Assembly: GCA_028287525.1 (NCBI GenBank)
Contig: JAQBPM010000267.1
Coordinates: 1-43,247, forward strand
Direction: 5' to 3'
Length of the DNA: 43,247 nucleotides
Source: Vulcanimicrobiota bacterium
GTDB lineage: Bacteria; Vulcanimicrobiota; Vulcanimicrobiia; Vulcanimicrobiales; Vulcanimicrobiaceae
The notes beneath the pieces are model-generated. The model saw only the letters and a list, made by a program, of their open reading frames with translations, was not told the origin of the DNA and did no database searches. Numbering within the stretch: position 1 is the first letter of the stretch; every line of letters begins with the position of its first letter. Shown here piece by piece: positions 1-8,541 of the stretch. The position numbers were made by a program, and so were the translations under genes.

Positions 1-131
1 GAACGATGGTCGCCGGCGCGACGATCGCCGCGAGCCTCGGCGCAACGGTCCGCTTCGATCCGAAGCATCAGCGCGTCGTCGTGCGCACGCCGGGCGTCGT
101 CGTCGCCGGCGCTGCCGACGACGAGCCGTAA
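1..131 (+). CDS. C-terminal end of a protein with a copper-amine-oxidase-N-like (stalk) repeat; partial at window edge
   Basis: Open frame from the window edge ending TAA at 129-131; tail reads MVAGATIAASLGATVRFDPKHQRVVVRTPGVVVAGAADDEP, resembling the LGA-V-WD---V-V- pattern of Cu-amine-oxidase-N domains. Confidence 0.4.
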   Translation, partial: TMVAGATIAASLGATVRFDPKHQRVVVRTPGVVVAGAADDEP

Positions 132-496
132 CACTCTGCTGCTAGTCGCGATCCCGTCGCGGTGATCTGTACCGCTGGACCGATCGTGGCGATCGCGCAA
201 CCGGTCGGGCCAGCGCATTATCAGGAAGGGCGTGTGAGCTCGCCGACGGCACGACGTTCTCGATTCAAGGTGATGCGCGCGATGCGGACTTCCGCAAGGG
301 ATTGCGCAAGGGCGACCGCATCGAGATCTGTTTCGGGCCGTCGCGGAGATGGGCCGATCAGCCGCCGACCGCGCGCGAAGCGTGGGCCGTGCGCGTGAAA
401 GACGGCGAGTCGTTCACCACGATCGGCGGACCCGGCAAGAACGCGCGCATCTCGCGCTAAGGCTGCGTGCGCGGCCGTCGGTGACCGGGTTGCTTT

Positions 497-1065
497 TCAT
501 CGCGCGAGACCGAACAGGAAGCCCGAGATCAGCTGGTAAACCTCCGCGAACAAAAAGTCCGAGTGGCTGCCGGAGAAGCCGCCGGTCGTGTAGATGCCGC
601 TAGTGACCCGGTATTGATGGACGGGCAAAAGATCGGCCACGACGAGCCGATGCGTGCTGTCCGCCAGACCCGTTGCCGTGAAGCCGTGCGCGACGCTCAC
701 CGCGTCGGCACCGCCGAACGTTGTGATGGTTGCGGCGGTGGGACCAGACGCGCCGAGCGCGGCGCGCGGCGTGCCGAAGAGGTTCGCCAGTTTCCCCGCG
801 AGCGGATACCAGGTGCCCAGCGCGCGATCGAGCGACGAGTTCGTGATGAGCATCGCAGCGGCAGCTTCGAGACGTCGAGCGCGCGGTACGCGTCGGTCGA
901 CCAGCCGTGCGAGTACACGTAGACGTCGTCGAATCCAAGCGGCGTTACCGCGATCGCCTCTTGCACCACGGCGACCATGTCCGTATCGAAGATGATCCCG
1001 TTCTCATTGATCGGAACGGTGATGTAGTGCGACATTGCGGATACCGTTCTGATTTGCATGGACAC
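497..1065 (-). pseudogene. Alpha/beta-hydrolase remnant, frameshifted and probably internally deleted
   Basis: N-terminal piece (MSHYITVPINENGIIFDTDMVAVV...VYVYSHGWSTDAYRALDVSKLPL) and C-terminal piece (MLITNSSLDRALGTWYPLAGK...GGFSGSHSDFLFAEVYQLISGFLFG) lie in different minus frames joined near 850. Confidence 0.6.
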
Positions 1066-1090
1066 GTATTCCAGGCATTTCTTCCTGCTT

Positions 1091-1490
1091 CTACGCCGCC
1101 GGTTTCACCGCGAAGTCATCTTCGCGGCCAGTGCCTTCGGCTCCACAGGCTGACGCGGGTGAACTCTCCGCGTATCGTGCGAGGTTGCGCGCCGCGTTGA
1201 CATCGCGGTCGTGGGACGTGCCGCACGATATGCACGTCCAAGTTCGCTCGGCGAGCGCCAGGAACTCGTTCTTCGCGCAGCACGTCGAGCAGAGTTTCGA
1301 GGATGAGAACCATCGGTCGGCGACAACGACCGTCGAGCCCGCCACCTGAGCCTTATACTGCAACCGCCGTCGAAACTCGAAGAAACCAACATCGGCAATC
1401 GCACGAGAGAGCTTCCGATTCGCGAGCATGCCAGCCACGTTCAGGTCTTCGATAACAATGGTTTGGTAGCGAGTAAGCGAGGTCGTGAGT
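1091..1490 (-). pseudogene. tnpB: Truncated IS200/IS605-family TnpB (OrfB) C-terminal remnant
   Basis: Translation contains TIVIEDLNVAGM, ADRWFSSSKLCSTC...WTCISCGTSHDRDVNAARNL (RuvC-like motifs plus CxxC/CxxC zinc finger); N-terminal part missing, upstream codons of the ORF are antisense to an NHL-like frame. Confidence 0.8.
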
Positions 1491-1847
1491 TTATGCAGCG
1501 CGCAGACGCTGCTGGCAGGTACGAGCGGTCTTGCGTTGAGCGAGACGACGGGGCGGCTCGTCGTTACCGTACTCGGATCGTTATCGCCGCACGTGGTGGA
1601 ATTTTCGAGCACGGCGAGCGGCAACAGCGTGCCCTTGGCGGCGATCGGAGGCGTGTCCACCGGACTGCTGCGGCCTGCGGGCGTCGCGGTCGATGACGCG
1701 GGCTCCATCTATGTCGCGAATACCGCCGCGAACAGCATCACCGTCTATGCGTCGGCGGCGCTCGGTGATGCCGTTCCGATCCGCACGATCCGCGGCCCCC
1801 ACACGGGCCTGAACTCACCCGTCGCGATCGCTATTGTTGCGAATTAG
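1485..1847 (+). pseudogene. C-terminal fragment of an NHL-repeat / beta-propeller protein
   Basis: LRPAGVAVDDAGSIYVANTAANSITVYASAALGDAVPIRTIRGPHTGLNSPVAIAIVAN is NHL-repeat-like; 5' part absent at the TnpB junction. Confidence 0.5.
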
Positions 1848-2232
1848 CGTCGCCCGAATCGTTGTCGTCCCCCCACTCGCTCTGCGTCGGCGCGCTGTGC
1901 CCAATGCTTTGGACGTGGAACATCTTGTCCGGACCGCGGATGCCCCATAACACGACTTGCCTGTTGATCGGTAAGACGCCCACCTGTTGAAGCGCGATCG
2001 CCTGCGACATGTCGAGCAGCACGATTTGCCCGTTGCGCTTCTTCAGCGAAAGCAAGTTTTTCGTCAGATCGACGCCGACGAGAATGCCGTAAATTCGCTT
2101 GATCTGGGGAACGGGAGCCGCCTGGGCGCCGGCGGGCACCGGCGTCGCCGCGAACGGCAATGCCGTCGCGACGACCGCAGGGAGCATGAGTGCCGGAACG
2201 ATCTTGGTCATGAATCGCATACGATTCTCCAC
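1831..2232 (-). CDS. Secreted hypothetical protein with N-terminal signal peptide
   Basis: 133 aa; MRFMTKIVPALMLPAVVATALPFAATPVPAGAQA signal-like N-terminus. Confidence 0.6.
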   Translation of the reverse strand: MENRMRFMTKIVPALMLPAVVATALPFAATPVPAGAQAAPVPQIKRIYGILVGVDLTKNLLSLKKRNGQIVLLDMSQAIALQQVGVLPINRQVVLWGIRGPDKMFHVQSIGHSAPTQSEWGDDNDSGDANSQQ

Positions 2233-2234
2233 TG

Positions 2235-4343
2235 TTAGAGCCCAAAGACGGTGAGGGTCGACGAACCGCCCACGTAGGCCTTACCGTTGGCGACGAGCGG
2301 TGAGATGAAGGGGTTGTGGTTCGGGTTGTTCCAGCTGCCGGCCGAATGGCTGAAGAGCGGTGAAGCGACATTGCGTGCATCGTACGCTTCGAGCACCAAC
2401 GGGTTGGAGCGCTCGATGACCCAGAGCAGCCCCGTCCCATCAGTCAAGCCGTTCGATGTCACGATCGGCGACGATCCGCCGTACCCTCCGATGGTGCTGC
2501 TCGCCGAACTCTGCGCCAGCGACGATCCGGTCAACTTGAACGCACGGACTCGATCGTTGTCGGTCTGATAGTATACCCACGGCCCGCCGGGACCGCCGAA
2601 GTATGCCGGACCACCCCATACGCCGTTTCCGCTGTCTTGGTAGACCTGAACCGCGCCCGGGTTGCCGGGCCCTTCGCCGCCGAGGCTGCTCTGGTGCAGG
2701 AGAAAGAGCTTCGAGGCTTTGCCCATCGCGACGGCGAGATCGTTCGGAAGCAGCATGACGCCGCCCGACCCGAAGTCCAAGTCATTGACGTTCAGATTCG
2801 AAAAGTCGTCGGGCGTGAAGAAGCTGCTCACGCCGGAGAGATCGCCCGGAAGCTTGATCACGCTCTCGCCGAAGTTTTTGCCGGTTGTGTTAGCGTCGTA
2901 CGCGCCGTTACCGGTCACGGCGAAGATGTTTCCGTTGCTATCTGCCGCCGGGGCGAAGCCGCCTCCCCAGACCGACGCGAGGAAGTTGCCGTCGGGCGGC
3001 ACGTCCTCGGCGGTGATGAACGCTTTCATCAGCCCGAGCGAGGAACTGAAGCGCATGATCCAACCCCACGAGGTGGGCTGGTGATGGTCGCAGTGCGAGC
3101 CGAAGGCGACGTAGAGCGAGTTGTTCGCCCACATCAGGCCGGCCCGATTCATTTGGTTGTGGTTGACGAAGTTGACGCTCGTACCGTTGCTGAGCGTCGC
3201 GCTCGCCGCGACGGTCACCGACGCCTGATCGTTGCCGGTGGCGACGTCCATGGCATGGAGTATCGTGTGGATGACCCCGGTCGAGGGCATCGTCGCTGCG
3301 ACGACGTACATCGTCGCGCTGGTGCTGCTCGCGCGGACGATCACCGGTGTCCCCGTGATGCCGTACTGCGGCTGAATGTCGAAGCAGCCGATCTCGCTGC
3401 TGGACTGCGGCGGCCCCAGATTCTTGTGCCACAGCAGCGCGAACGTGTCCGCATCGAAGGCGTAGACGCTGTCGCCCTCGGTGGCGACGATGACGATATT
3501 GTGCATCACCCCGCTGATGGGAATTTGGGAGACGTACAACGGCTGGGCGAGCACGTCGCCGTCGAGCGACAGCTGCGTCTTCTGGGTCATATTCTTGACG
3601 TTGGCGGCCGTCAACACGGTCTCGTTCTGGTTCCACCCGCTTCGGAGATTATCGCTGTGGTAGGTGAGGTAATCCCCGGCGAGAGGAGCCGGCGTGGGTG
3701 TCGGCGCAGCGGCGGCTTGCAGTTCGATCCCCTCCACGATCGAATGATCAACGACGTTGGTGAAGACGATGGTGATCTTTCCCGTCGCGTCCGCAGTTGC
3801 CGCGAACGGCGCCGTGGCGAAGGCCTTGTACCTCGCGCCGGTCGTAGCGAAGATGTCGAAATTGGTCAATACTTGCGTGCCATTGATGCTGACGTTGAAC
3901 ACGCGTTTGCCGGCGGCGCTATACACGTATTCGCAGAAGTGCAAGCGAACCGTATAGGCGCCGCTCGGCGTCAAGTTTGGGAGGATGTAGCTGAAGTTGC
4001 CGTAGCGGCCGTGCTGGTAGACGCTTTGCGGTGCGGCGTTCGTGACACCGCTGGTATTGATGGCGACGGACGTTCCGCCTGAGACCGTCCCGCCGCTGAA
4101 GTCGGTGTCCGCGACGTAATGTGGGGGACCCGGTGCATCAGGGCCTCCGGCGGAGATGTACAGGGGAACGCCCGCGACGACGGCCGCCGCTTGACGCACC
4201 GCGCCCGAAGCGTCCGGCGGCAGAACCGCCGAACTTCCGCCGCCATGGTGACAGCCTGATGCCGCCGCGAGCGCGAGAGCGATCATGATGCAGCGAAACG
4301 CCGAGGTCGGAACTGGCGACGCTGACCAGTCTCTCCGATGCAT
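2235..4343 (-). CDS. Lipoprotein with malectin-like carbohydrate-binding domain and PQQ/quinoprotein-like beta-propeller
   Basis: Probable start MHRRDW... at 4343; lipobox AASGC; malectin-like YVADTDFSGG...YTVRLHFCEYVYSAAGKRVFNVSING; propeller-like NIVIVATEGDSVYAFDADTFALLWHKNLG. The supplied 835-aa ORF extends upstream of the likely start. Confidence 0.75.
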   Translation of the reverse strand: MHRRDWSASPVPTSAFRCIMIALALAAASGCHHGGGSSAVLPPDASGAVRQAAAVVAGVPLYISAGGPDAPGPPHYVADTDFSGGTVSGGTSVAINTSGVTNAAPQSVYQHGRYGNFSYILPNLTPSGAYTVRLHFCEYVYSAAGKRVFNVSINGTQVLTNFDIFATTGARYKAFATAPFAATADATGKITIVFTNVVDHSIVEGIELQAAAAPTPTPAPLAGDYLTYHSDNLRSGWNQNETVLTAANVKNMTQKTQLSLDGDVLAQPLYVSQIPISGVMHNIVIVATEGDSVYAFDADTFALLWHKNLGPPQSSSEIGCFDIQPQYGITGTPVIVRASSTSATMYVVAATMPSTGVIHTILHAMDVATGNDQASVTVAASATLSNGTSVNFVNHNQMNRAGLMWANNSLYVAFGSHCDHHQPTSWGWIMRFSSSLGLMKAFITAEDVPPDGNFLASVWGGGFAPAADSNGNIFAVTGNGAYDANTTGKNFGESVIKLPGDLSGVSSFFTPDDFSNLNVNDLDFGSGGVMLLPNDLAVAMGKASKLFLLHQSSLGGEGPGNPGAVQVYQDSGNGVWGGPAYFGGPGGPWVYYQTDNDRVRAFKLTGSSLAQSSASSTIGGYGGSSPIVTSNGLTDGTGLLWVIERSNPLVLEAYDARNVASPLFSHSAGSWNNPNHNPFISPLVANGKAYVGGSSTLTVFGL

Positions 4344-4371
4344 AAGGACTCCCCAGAAGTGAGCGTGTGGT

Positions 4372-5682
4372 CTAAGTGCGATAATCGTCTGGTAGGCTGT
4401 CGTACGCGTCGTGCGTCGTTTGACGCCGCCGCAGTGCGGAGAGGCCGGGTGAAACGCTCCCAGACCTCCCCACCTGTGGCGACCGCCGGCACTGCGGCGA
4501 GCGGCACTCCGCCGCCAGCGGTATCGGGGGTGCGGGAGCTGCAGTGGGAGGCGGCGGCGGCGGCAAAGGCATGTAGCGCGCCTGCGCAAGGGCGGGAGCG
4601 TGCCACCTCTCCAGCGCGTCGCGAGAAAGGGGCCGAGTCGACGCCGCCGCAACGGCGCCCTTAACCGCCTCGTGCGCCCGACGGGCGTCCACCCCAAACG
4701 CCCGCTGGACGAGTGCAAACATCTGCGTCGAACGCCGCGCATACCAGCGGACGGCGGCGGCGTTCCGATCGGCTGCGAGCTGAAGGTTCTGCCCCGCCAT
4801 TACCGCGTACGCGTAGGACGGGGTGCCGGGCTTCCACGCCTCGTGCCCGTACTCGAACGTCGCGTGAAGGCGAGGATCGAGCGTTTGATGGACGAGCGCC
4901 GCGAACTGGTAGATGTACATGTCGGTCGCGCCGACGGGAAGCGTGAACCAGGGATCCTTTCCGGTTGCGTTTGCGAGCGCGACCATATATTCCGGCGCGA
5001 CTCCGGCCGGCGCGACCTGCGTCGCGCGCGTCGTTGCCGGACGGCCCGGCCAAACCGCCGTCTCCACGAACGTGTCGCCGTGCATCCAGTCCTTGAAGCG
5101 CAAGACGTTGAACGAGCGCAGCGCCTGCAAAAAAAGCGGGTGGAACGGTGAACTCGCGTACGTTTGAGCGAACCCTGGCAAGACGAGCCGGACGTCACGA
5201 AGCGGATCGCTCGGATCCGTCGCGGTCACGCGCATACGGATCCCCGCGGGTCGCGGCACGATGCGCAACACGATTCGCCCTCGCGACCGCGCGATGACGG
5301 CAGCTCCCGTGCCGTTGAAATCGAAACGCCCCTTCCCGGCATACATGAGGGTGTAATCGCCGGCGGGATATGCTGCGCGAGGGTAGAGGACGGTCTCGGC
5401 GACCTGACCCGGCGCGAGGAACCGTACGTTGCCGGCGCGATCGAGAACGAGCGGATTCCGGCTGTACCAGGGCGCAGCTTGCTTCATCGCGTCGACGAAG
5501 ATGACGCCGGCTCCCCGTCCCGGGACGATGTCGCGTACGTCGGCGGCGGCCCGGTACGCGACGCGGGCCTCTGCACGCTGCATCGTGACGGCGGGCTCTG
5601 CGGAGCGCCCGCCGGTGTGCGAACATCCTTCGGCTGTCGCTACGAACACGACGCAGGTCAGCATCGTGCGAAGTGCTGACAC
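4372..5682 (-). CDS. Lipoprotein resembling large secreted cellulose-binding-associated proteins; Pro-rich tail
   Basis: Lipobox-like ATAEGC; RFKDWMHGD...GVAPEYMVALANATGKDPWFTLPVGATDMYIYQFAALVHQTLDPRL...EYGHEAWKPG; C-terminus becomes PLPPPPPPTAAPAPP and low complexity. Confidence 0.6.
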   Translation of the reverse strand: MSALRTMLTCVVFVATAEGCSHTGGRSAEPAVTMQRAEARVAYRAAADVRDIVPGRGAGVIFVDAMKQAAPWYSRNPLVLDRAGNVRFLAPGQVAETVLYPRAAYPAGDYTLMYAGKGRFDFNGTGAAVIARSRGRIVLRIVPRPAGIRMRVTATDPSDPLRDVRLVLPGFAQTYASSPFHPLFLQALRSFNVLRFKDWMHGDTFVETAVWPGRPATTRATQVAPAGVAPEYMVALANATGKDPWFTLPVGATDMYIYQFAALVHQTLDPRLHATFEYGHEAWKPGTPSYAYAVMAGQNLQLAADRNAAAVRWYARRSTQMFALVQRAFGVDARRAHEAVKGAVAAASTRPLSRDALERWHAPALAQARYMPLPPPPPPTAAPAPPIPLAAECRSPQCRRSPQVGRSGSVSPGLSALRRRQTTHDAYDSLPDDYRT

Positions 5683-5720
5683 GAGAACCCCCGAACGGGA
5701 TAAGACGCGTTTTGGGAAAA

Positions 5721-5879
5721 GCGGGGGCGCCCGCGTGCAGTGGTCGCCCGCCGCCAGTGTGCCTCAGGCGGCGAGTCGCGCGAAACGGACTAAGGTCGCT
5801 TCAACTGCGGCGAAGTCCCGGAGGCCTCCGGGACTGATGGATGACGCGGTTCGGTGTCACCACCGCTTTCGGTGGTTTT
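5721..5879. other. Cluster of four stem-loops in an intergenic region (structured leader or small RNA candidate)
   Basis: GCGGG-N4-CCCGC 5721-5734; CGCCGCC...GGCGGCG 5749-5773; perfect 22-bp palindrome AGTCCCGGAGGCCTCCGGGACT 5814-5835; ACCACCG-CTTT-CGGTGGT followed by T-run 5859-5879. Confidence 0.4.
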
Positions 5880-5990
5880 GCGCGAGGCGCGCGTGCGATT
5901 ACGTCCGGCATCGGAGTCGCGCGGACATCAAGAAGCAGCGCTCGCAACCGGTCGAGCGTTGAGCTGCGTGGGGACAGTTCCTCTGGCAGT

Positions 5991-6638
5991 TTATTGCGCT
6001 TCGGGAAGCCAGCCGAGGACGCGCGCGGTCATCTCCGTGCGGTTCTGGGATTCCGTCTTGACCAGCAAACGCTTCGTATGCCATTCGACCGTCGTGCTGG
6101 AGATGCACAGGGTTCGCGCAATCTCCGACGACGGCGCACCATGAATGATGCACGAAAGCAGCTGCACTTCTCGGGTCGTAAGGCCGTACCGGCGTTTGGT
6201 CCGATCGAGAATCCGATTGCGGTTCACCCGCCACAGCCAGCACGCGAACGACTGCCCATCACCGCTGCTTTCCAATGCCATGATTCCGACGACGATATCC
6301 GGTGCGATCAGCGTCATCGCCGGCTCGTTGGTGCGCAGCGCTACTACAGATTTGCGCCGGATTATCCGCACCAGCAGTTCCGGCAAGCACCCCGGTGCAG
6401 TTGGGCCGAGGCCCTCGAGAAGCTTCCGAAATTCCGCGCGATGATCGCTGGCATGAAGCTTTCCTTCACCGCTAACCACGGCGGTAAATGGTGCACCGTG
6501 CTGTTCTACATATGATAGTGCGAACGAAGACGTCTCTGTATCTTTGTCCTGTTTATGGAAGCGATCAGACTCCGCGATGCGTTGATTCACAGTAGTATCT
6601 CGCTTAGCGAGTTTTTGATATGGTTGAGCATCCGTCAC
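5991..6638 (-). CDS. LuxR-family transcriptional regulator (C-terminal HTH)
   Basis: YGLTTREVQLLSCIIHGAPSSEIARTLCISSTTVEWHTKRLLVKT is a LuxR HTH; divergent from the EPS operon. Confidence 0.8.
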   Translation of the reverse strand: MTDAQPYQKLAKRDTTVNQRIAESDRFHKQDKDTETSSFALSYVEQHGAPFTAVVSGEGKLHASDHRAEFRKLLEGLGPTAPGCLPELLVRIIRRKSVVALRTNEPAMTLIAPDIVVGIMALESSGDGQSFACWLWRVNRNRILDRTKRRYGLTTREVQLLSCIIHGAPSSEIARTLCISSTTVEWHTKRLLVKTESQNRTEMTARVLGWLPEAQ

Positions 6639-6704
6639 CTCTTACCGACGCGTGCACAGGACTCAAACACGATTGCTTCACCGCCCTGCGGAGGACGATT
6701 CTAT

Positions 6705-6748
6705 GTGAACCCTTGGTCTCGGTAGTGATTTGCCGTGTGAACGCATGG
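6705..6748 (+). promoter_or_regulatory. Direct repeat upstream of the EPS operon: GTGAACCCTTGG (6705-6716) and GTGAACGCATGG (6737-6748)
   Basis: 10 of 12 positions identical, start-to-start spacing 32 bp, in the divergent LuxR/export-protein intergenic region. Confidence 0.3.
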
Positions 6749-6790
6749 TATCGTTGCGCCACAATTCTCCCGATTATCGCGAGGATAGCA

Positions 6791-7933
6791 ATGCGCAACC
6801 GCTGCTCTGTGTTTGTGATCACCGTCGCTCTCTTGTTTAGTACAAACGTCCGAAGCGCCCAAGCAGCGCTCCATCCGGGTGATAAGGTCGACGTCCAGGT
6901 CTACAATCACCCGGAGCTCTCCGGGGTCCGGACGCTCGATGCGATGGGCAACGTCTCCGTGCCCGTAGCGGGAAGCGTCGCCGCGGCGAATCTCGAGCCG
7001 CGCGACGTAGCCGCTCGCATCCGCTCTAGGCTTGCTCCCTACGTACGGGGGGTCGCAGTTCAGGTTCGGCTCGACACGCAAAGCGAATCGATCTTCGTAG
7101 CCGGCGGCCCGGGCGGTTCCGTGAAGTTCGTTCCTGGGGAGACGCTCTCGAGCGTCGTCGATCGCCTCCAGACGACGCACGTTACGCCGCAGGCCCAGAG
7201 CAGCGCCGACGCCTCCGGGGTGGTGCGCGGTTCCGATGCGGTGGATCTGTTCAACGGCGCTGTGGACTTTCGTCGCGTCAGCTTGATGCGCGAGGGCACG
7301 GTGATGGGGCCATACGACCTACTCGCGCTGCGCGCGGCTGGGCAATTAGGCCCACCGCTCGCGCCGAACGACACGATTCAACTCGTGAACAAGCCGATCG
7401 CGGTGACGATCACGGGCGACGTGCAGCATCCCGGCATTGCCTATTTGCGGGATGGCGAGCCGCTCGCTCAGGCTCTCACACAGGTAGGCGGCGCCTCGCC
7501 GACGACGGCGACGAACAGCGGAATCGTGCTCGAGCGCGCCGGCGCCGCGAATCGCGTATCACTCGGCGGTGACCAGTTCGCCCAGCCGGCACAGAACGGC
7601 GACCGCCTCTTTGTTCCCCGCGCGCCGCACGTCGACGTCGTGGGCAACGTGACGAAACCCGGCGATGTGGTCCTGCGCGGCAACCCGACGCTCGTCAGCG
7701 CCATCTACTATGCCGGCGGTCCGTCGCAGTACGCGAACCTCAAAGCGGTTCAAGTGATCCACGGTCCCACGAAAAACACGTACAACTTGGACGCGCTGCG
7801 TAAGGGGCGTGCCGGCGAGAACCCGACACTCTCCGATGGCGACGTCGTGCTGGTTCCGCAGGGGAGCACGTTCGACCTGAACTCGGTGTGGTCGGCGATC
7901 GGTGCCCTCGGGCTGTTCGGGCTGCACATATAA
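6791..7933 (+). CDS. Polysaccharide export protein (Wza/SLBB family)
   Basis: Signal peptide then LHPGDKVDVQVYNHPELSGVRTLDAMGNVSVPVAGSVAAANLEPRDVAARI and repeated SLBB-like segments (ITGDVQHPGIAYLRDGEPLAQALTQVGG; VVGNVTKPGDVVLRGNPTLVSAIYYAGG). Confidence 0.85.
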   Translation: MRNRCSVFVITVALLFSTNVRSAQAALHPGDKVDVQVYNHPELSGVRTLDAMGNVSVPVAGSVAAANLEPRDVAARIRSRLAPYVRGVAVQVRLDTQSESIFVAGGPGGSVKFVPGETLSSVVDRLQTTHVTPQAQSSADASGVVRGSDAVDLFNGAVDFRRVSLMREGTVMGPYDLLALRAAGQLGPPLAPNDTIQLVNKPIAVTITGDVQHPGIAYLRDGEPLAQALTQVGGASPTTATNSGIVLERAGAANRVSLGGDQFAQPAQNGDRLFVPRAPHVDVVGNVTKPGDVVLRGNPTLVSAIYYAGGPSQYANLKAVQVIHGPTKNTYNLDALRKGRAGENPTLSDGDVVLVPQGSTFDLNSVWSAIGALGLFGLHI

Positions 7934-8541
7934 TGACTGCACCGGTCATCGCCTATCGCGAGAACGTAGCGTACCGCAGGCGCAAACGCGCCCTCGACCT
8001 CATCATCGGCGCCTGCGCCCTGTTGGTCGCGCTGCCGATCCTCGTGATCGCCGCAATCGCAATCCGTCTCGAAGACGGCGGCGCGATTTTCTTCCGTCAG
8101 CGCCGCGTCGGTCGTTTCGGGCGCGTCTTCACGATCTACAAGCTGCGGACGATGGGGCGCGCGGATTGCGTCGACGCGCTCTCCCCGACCTCCGGCAACG
8201 ACGCTCGGGTGACGCGCGTCGGCGCGGTATTGCGCAAGACGTCGATCGACGAGCTTCCGCAGCTGATCAACGTGCTCCGGGGCGAGATGTCGGTGGTCGG
8301 GCCGCGGCCGGAGATGCCGTTCATCGTCAAGCGCTACGAGCCGTGGCAGCACTTGCGCCACCTCGCAACACCCGGCATCACGGGCCTGTGGCAGACGACC
8401 TGCCGATCCCGCGTTCCGTTGCATCGCCCCGAAGCGACGCAGATCGATCTCGAATACGTGCGAACCGCCTCGACGGGCACGGATAGCCGCATCGTTCTGC
8501 GCACTTTTCGCGCCCTGCTGCGAGCAGACGGAGCCTACTAA
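7933..8541 (+). CDS. Sugar phosphotransferase initiating glycan assembly (bacterial sugar transferase family)
   Basis: KRALDLIIGACALLVALPILVIAA...FFRQRRVGRFGRVFTIYKLRTM...RKTSIDELPQLINVLRGEMSVVGPRPEMP; start overlaps preceding stop (TAATG). Confidence 0.9.
   Translation: MTAPVIAYRENVAYRRRKRALDLIIGACALLVALPILVIAAIAIRLEDGGAIFFRQRRVGRFGRVFTIYKLRTMGRADCVDALSPTSGNDARVTRVGAVLRKTSIDELPQLINVLRGEMSVVGPRPEMPFIVKRYEPWQHLRHLATPGITGLWQTTCRSRVPLHRPEATQIDLEYVRTASTGTDSRIVLRTFRALLRADGAY

Noticed and set aside
2637-4082. 481-aa plus-strand ORF
   Set aside because: Shadow of the malectin/propeller gene on the opposite strand.
5700-5900. Possible c-di-GMP-I (GEMM) riboswitch
   Set aside because: Short blocks (GAAA hairpin, GACTAAGG) are suggestive but the diagnostic GCAAAnCC-type junction and receptor are not found in order on either strand.
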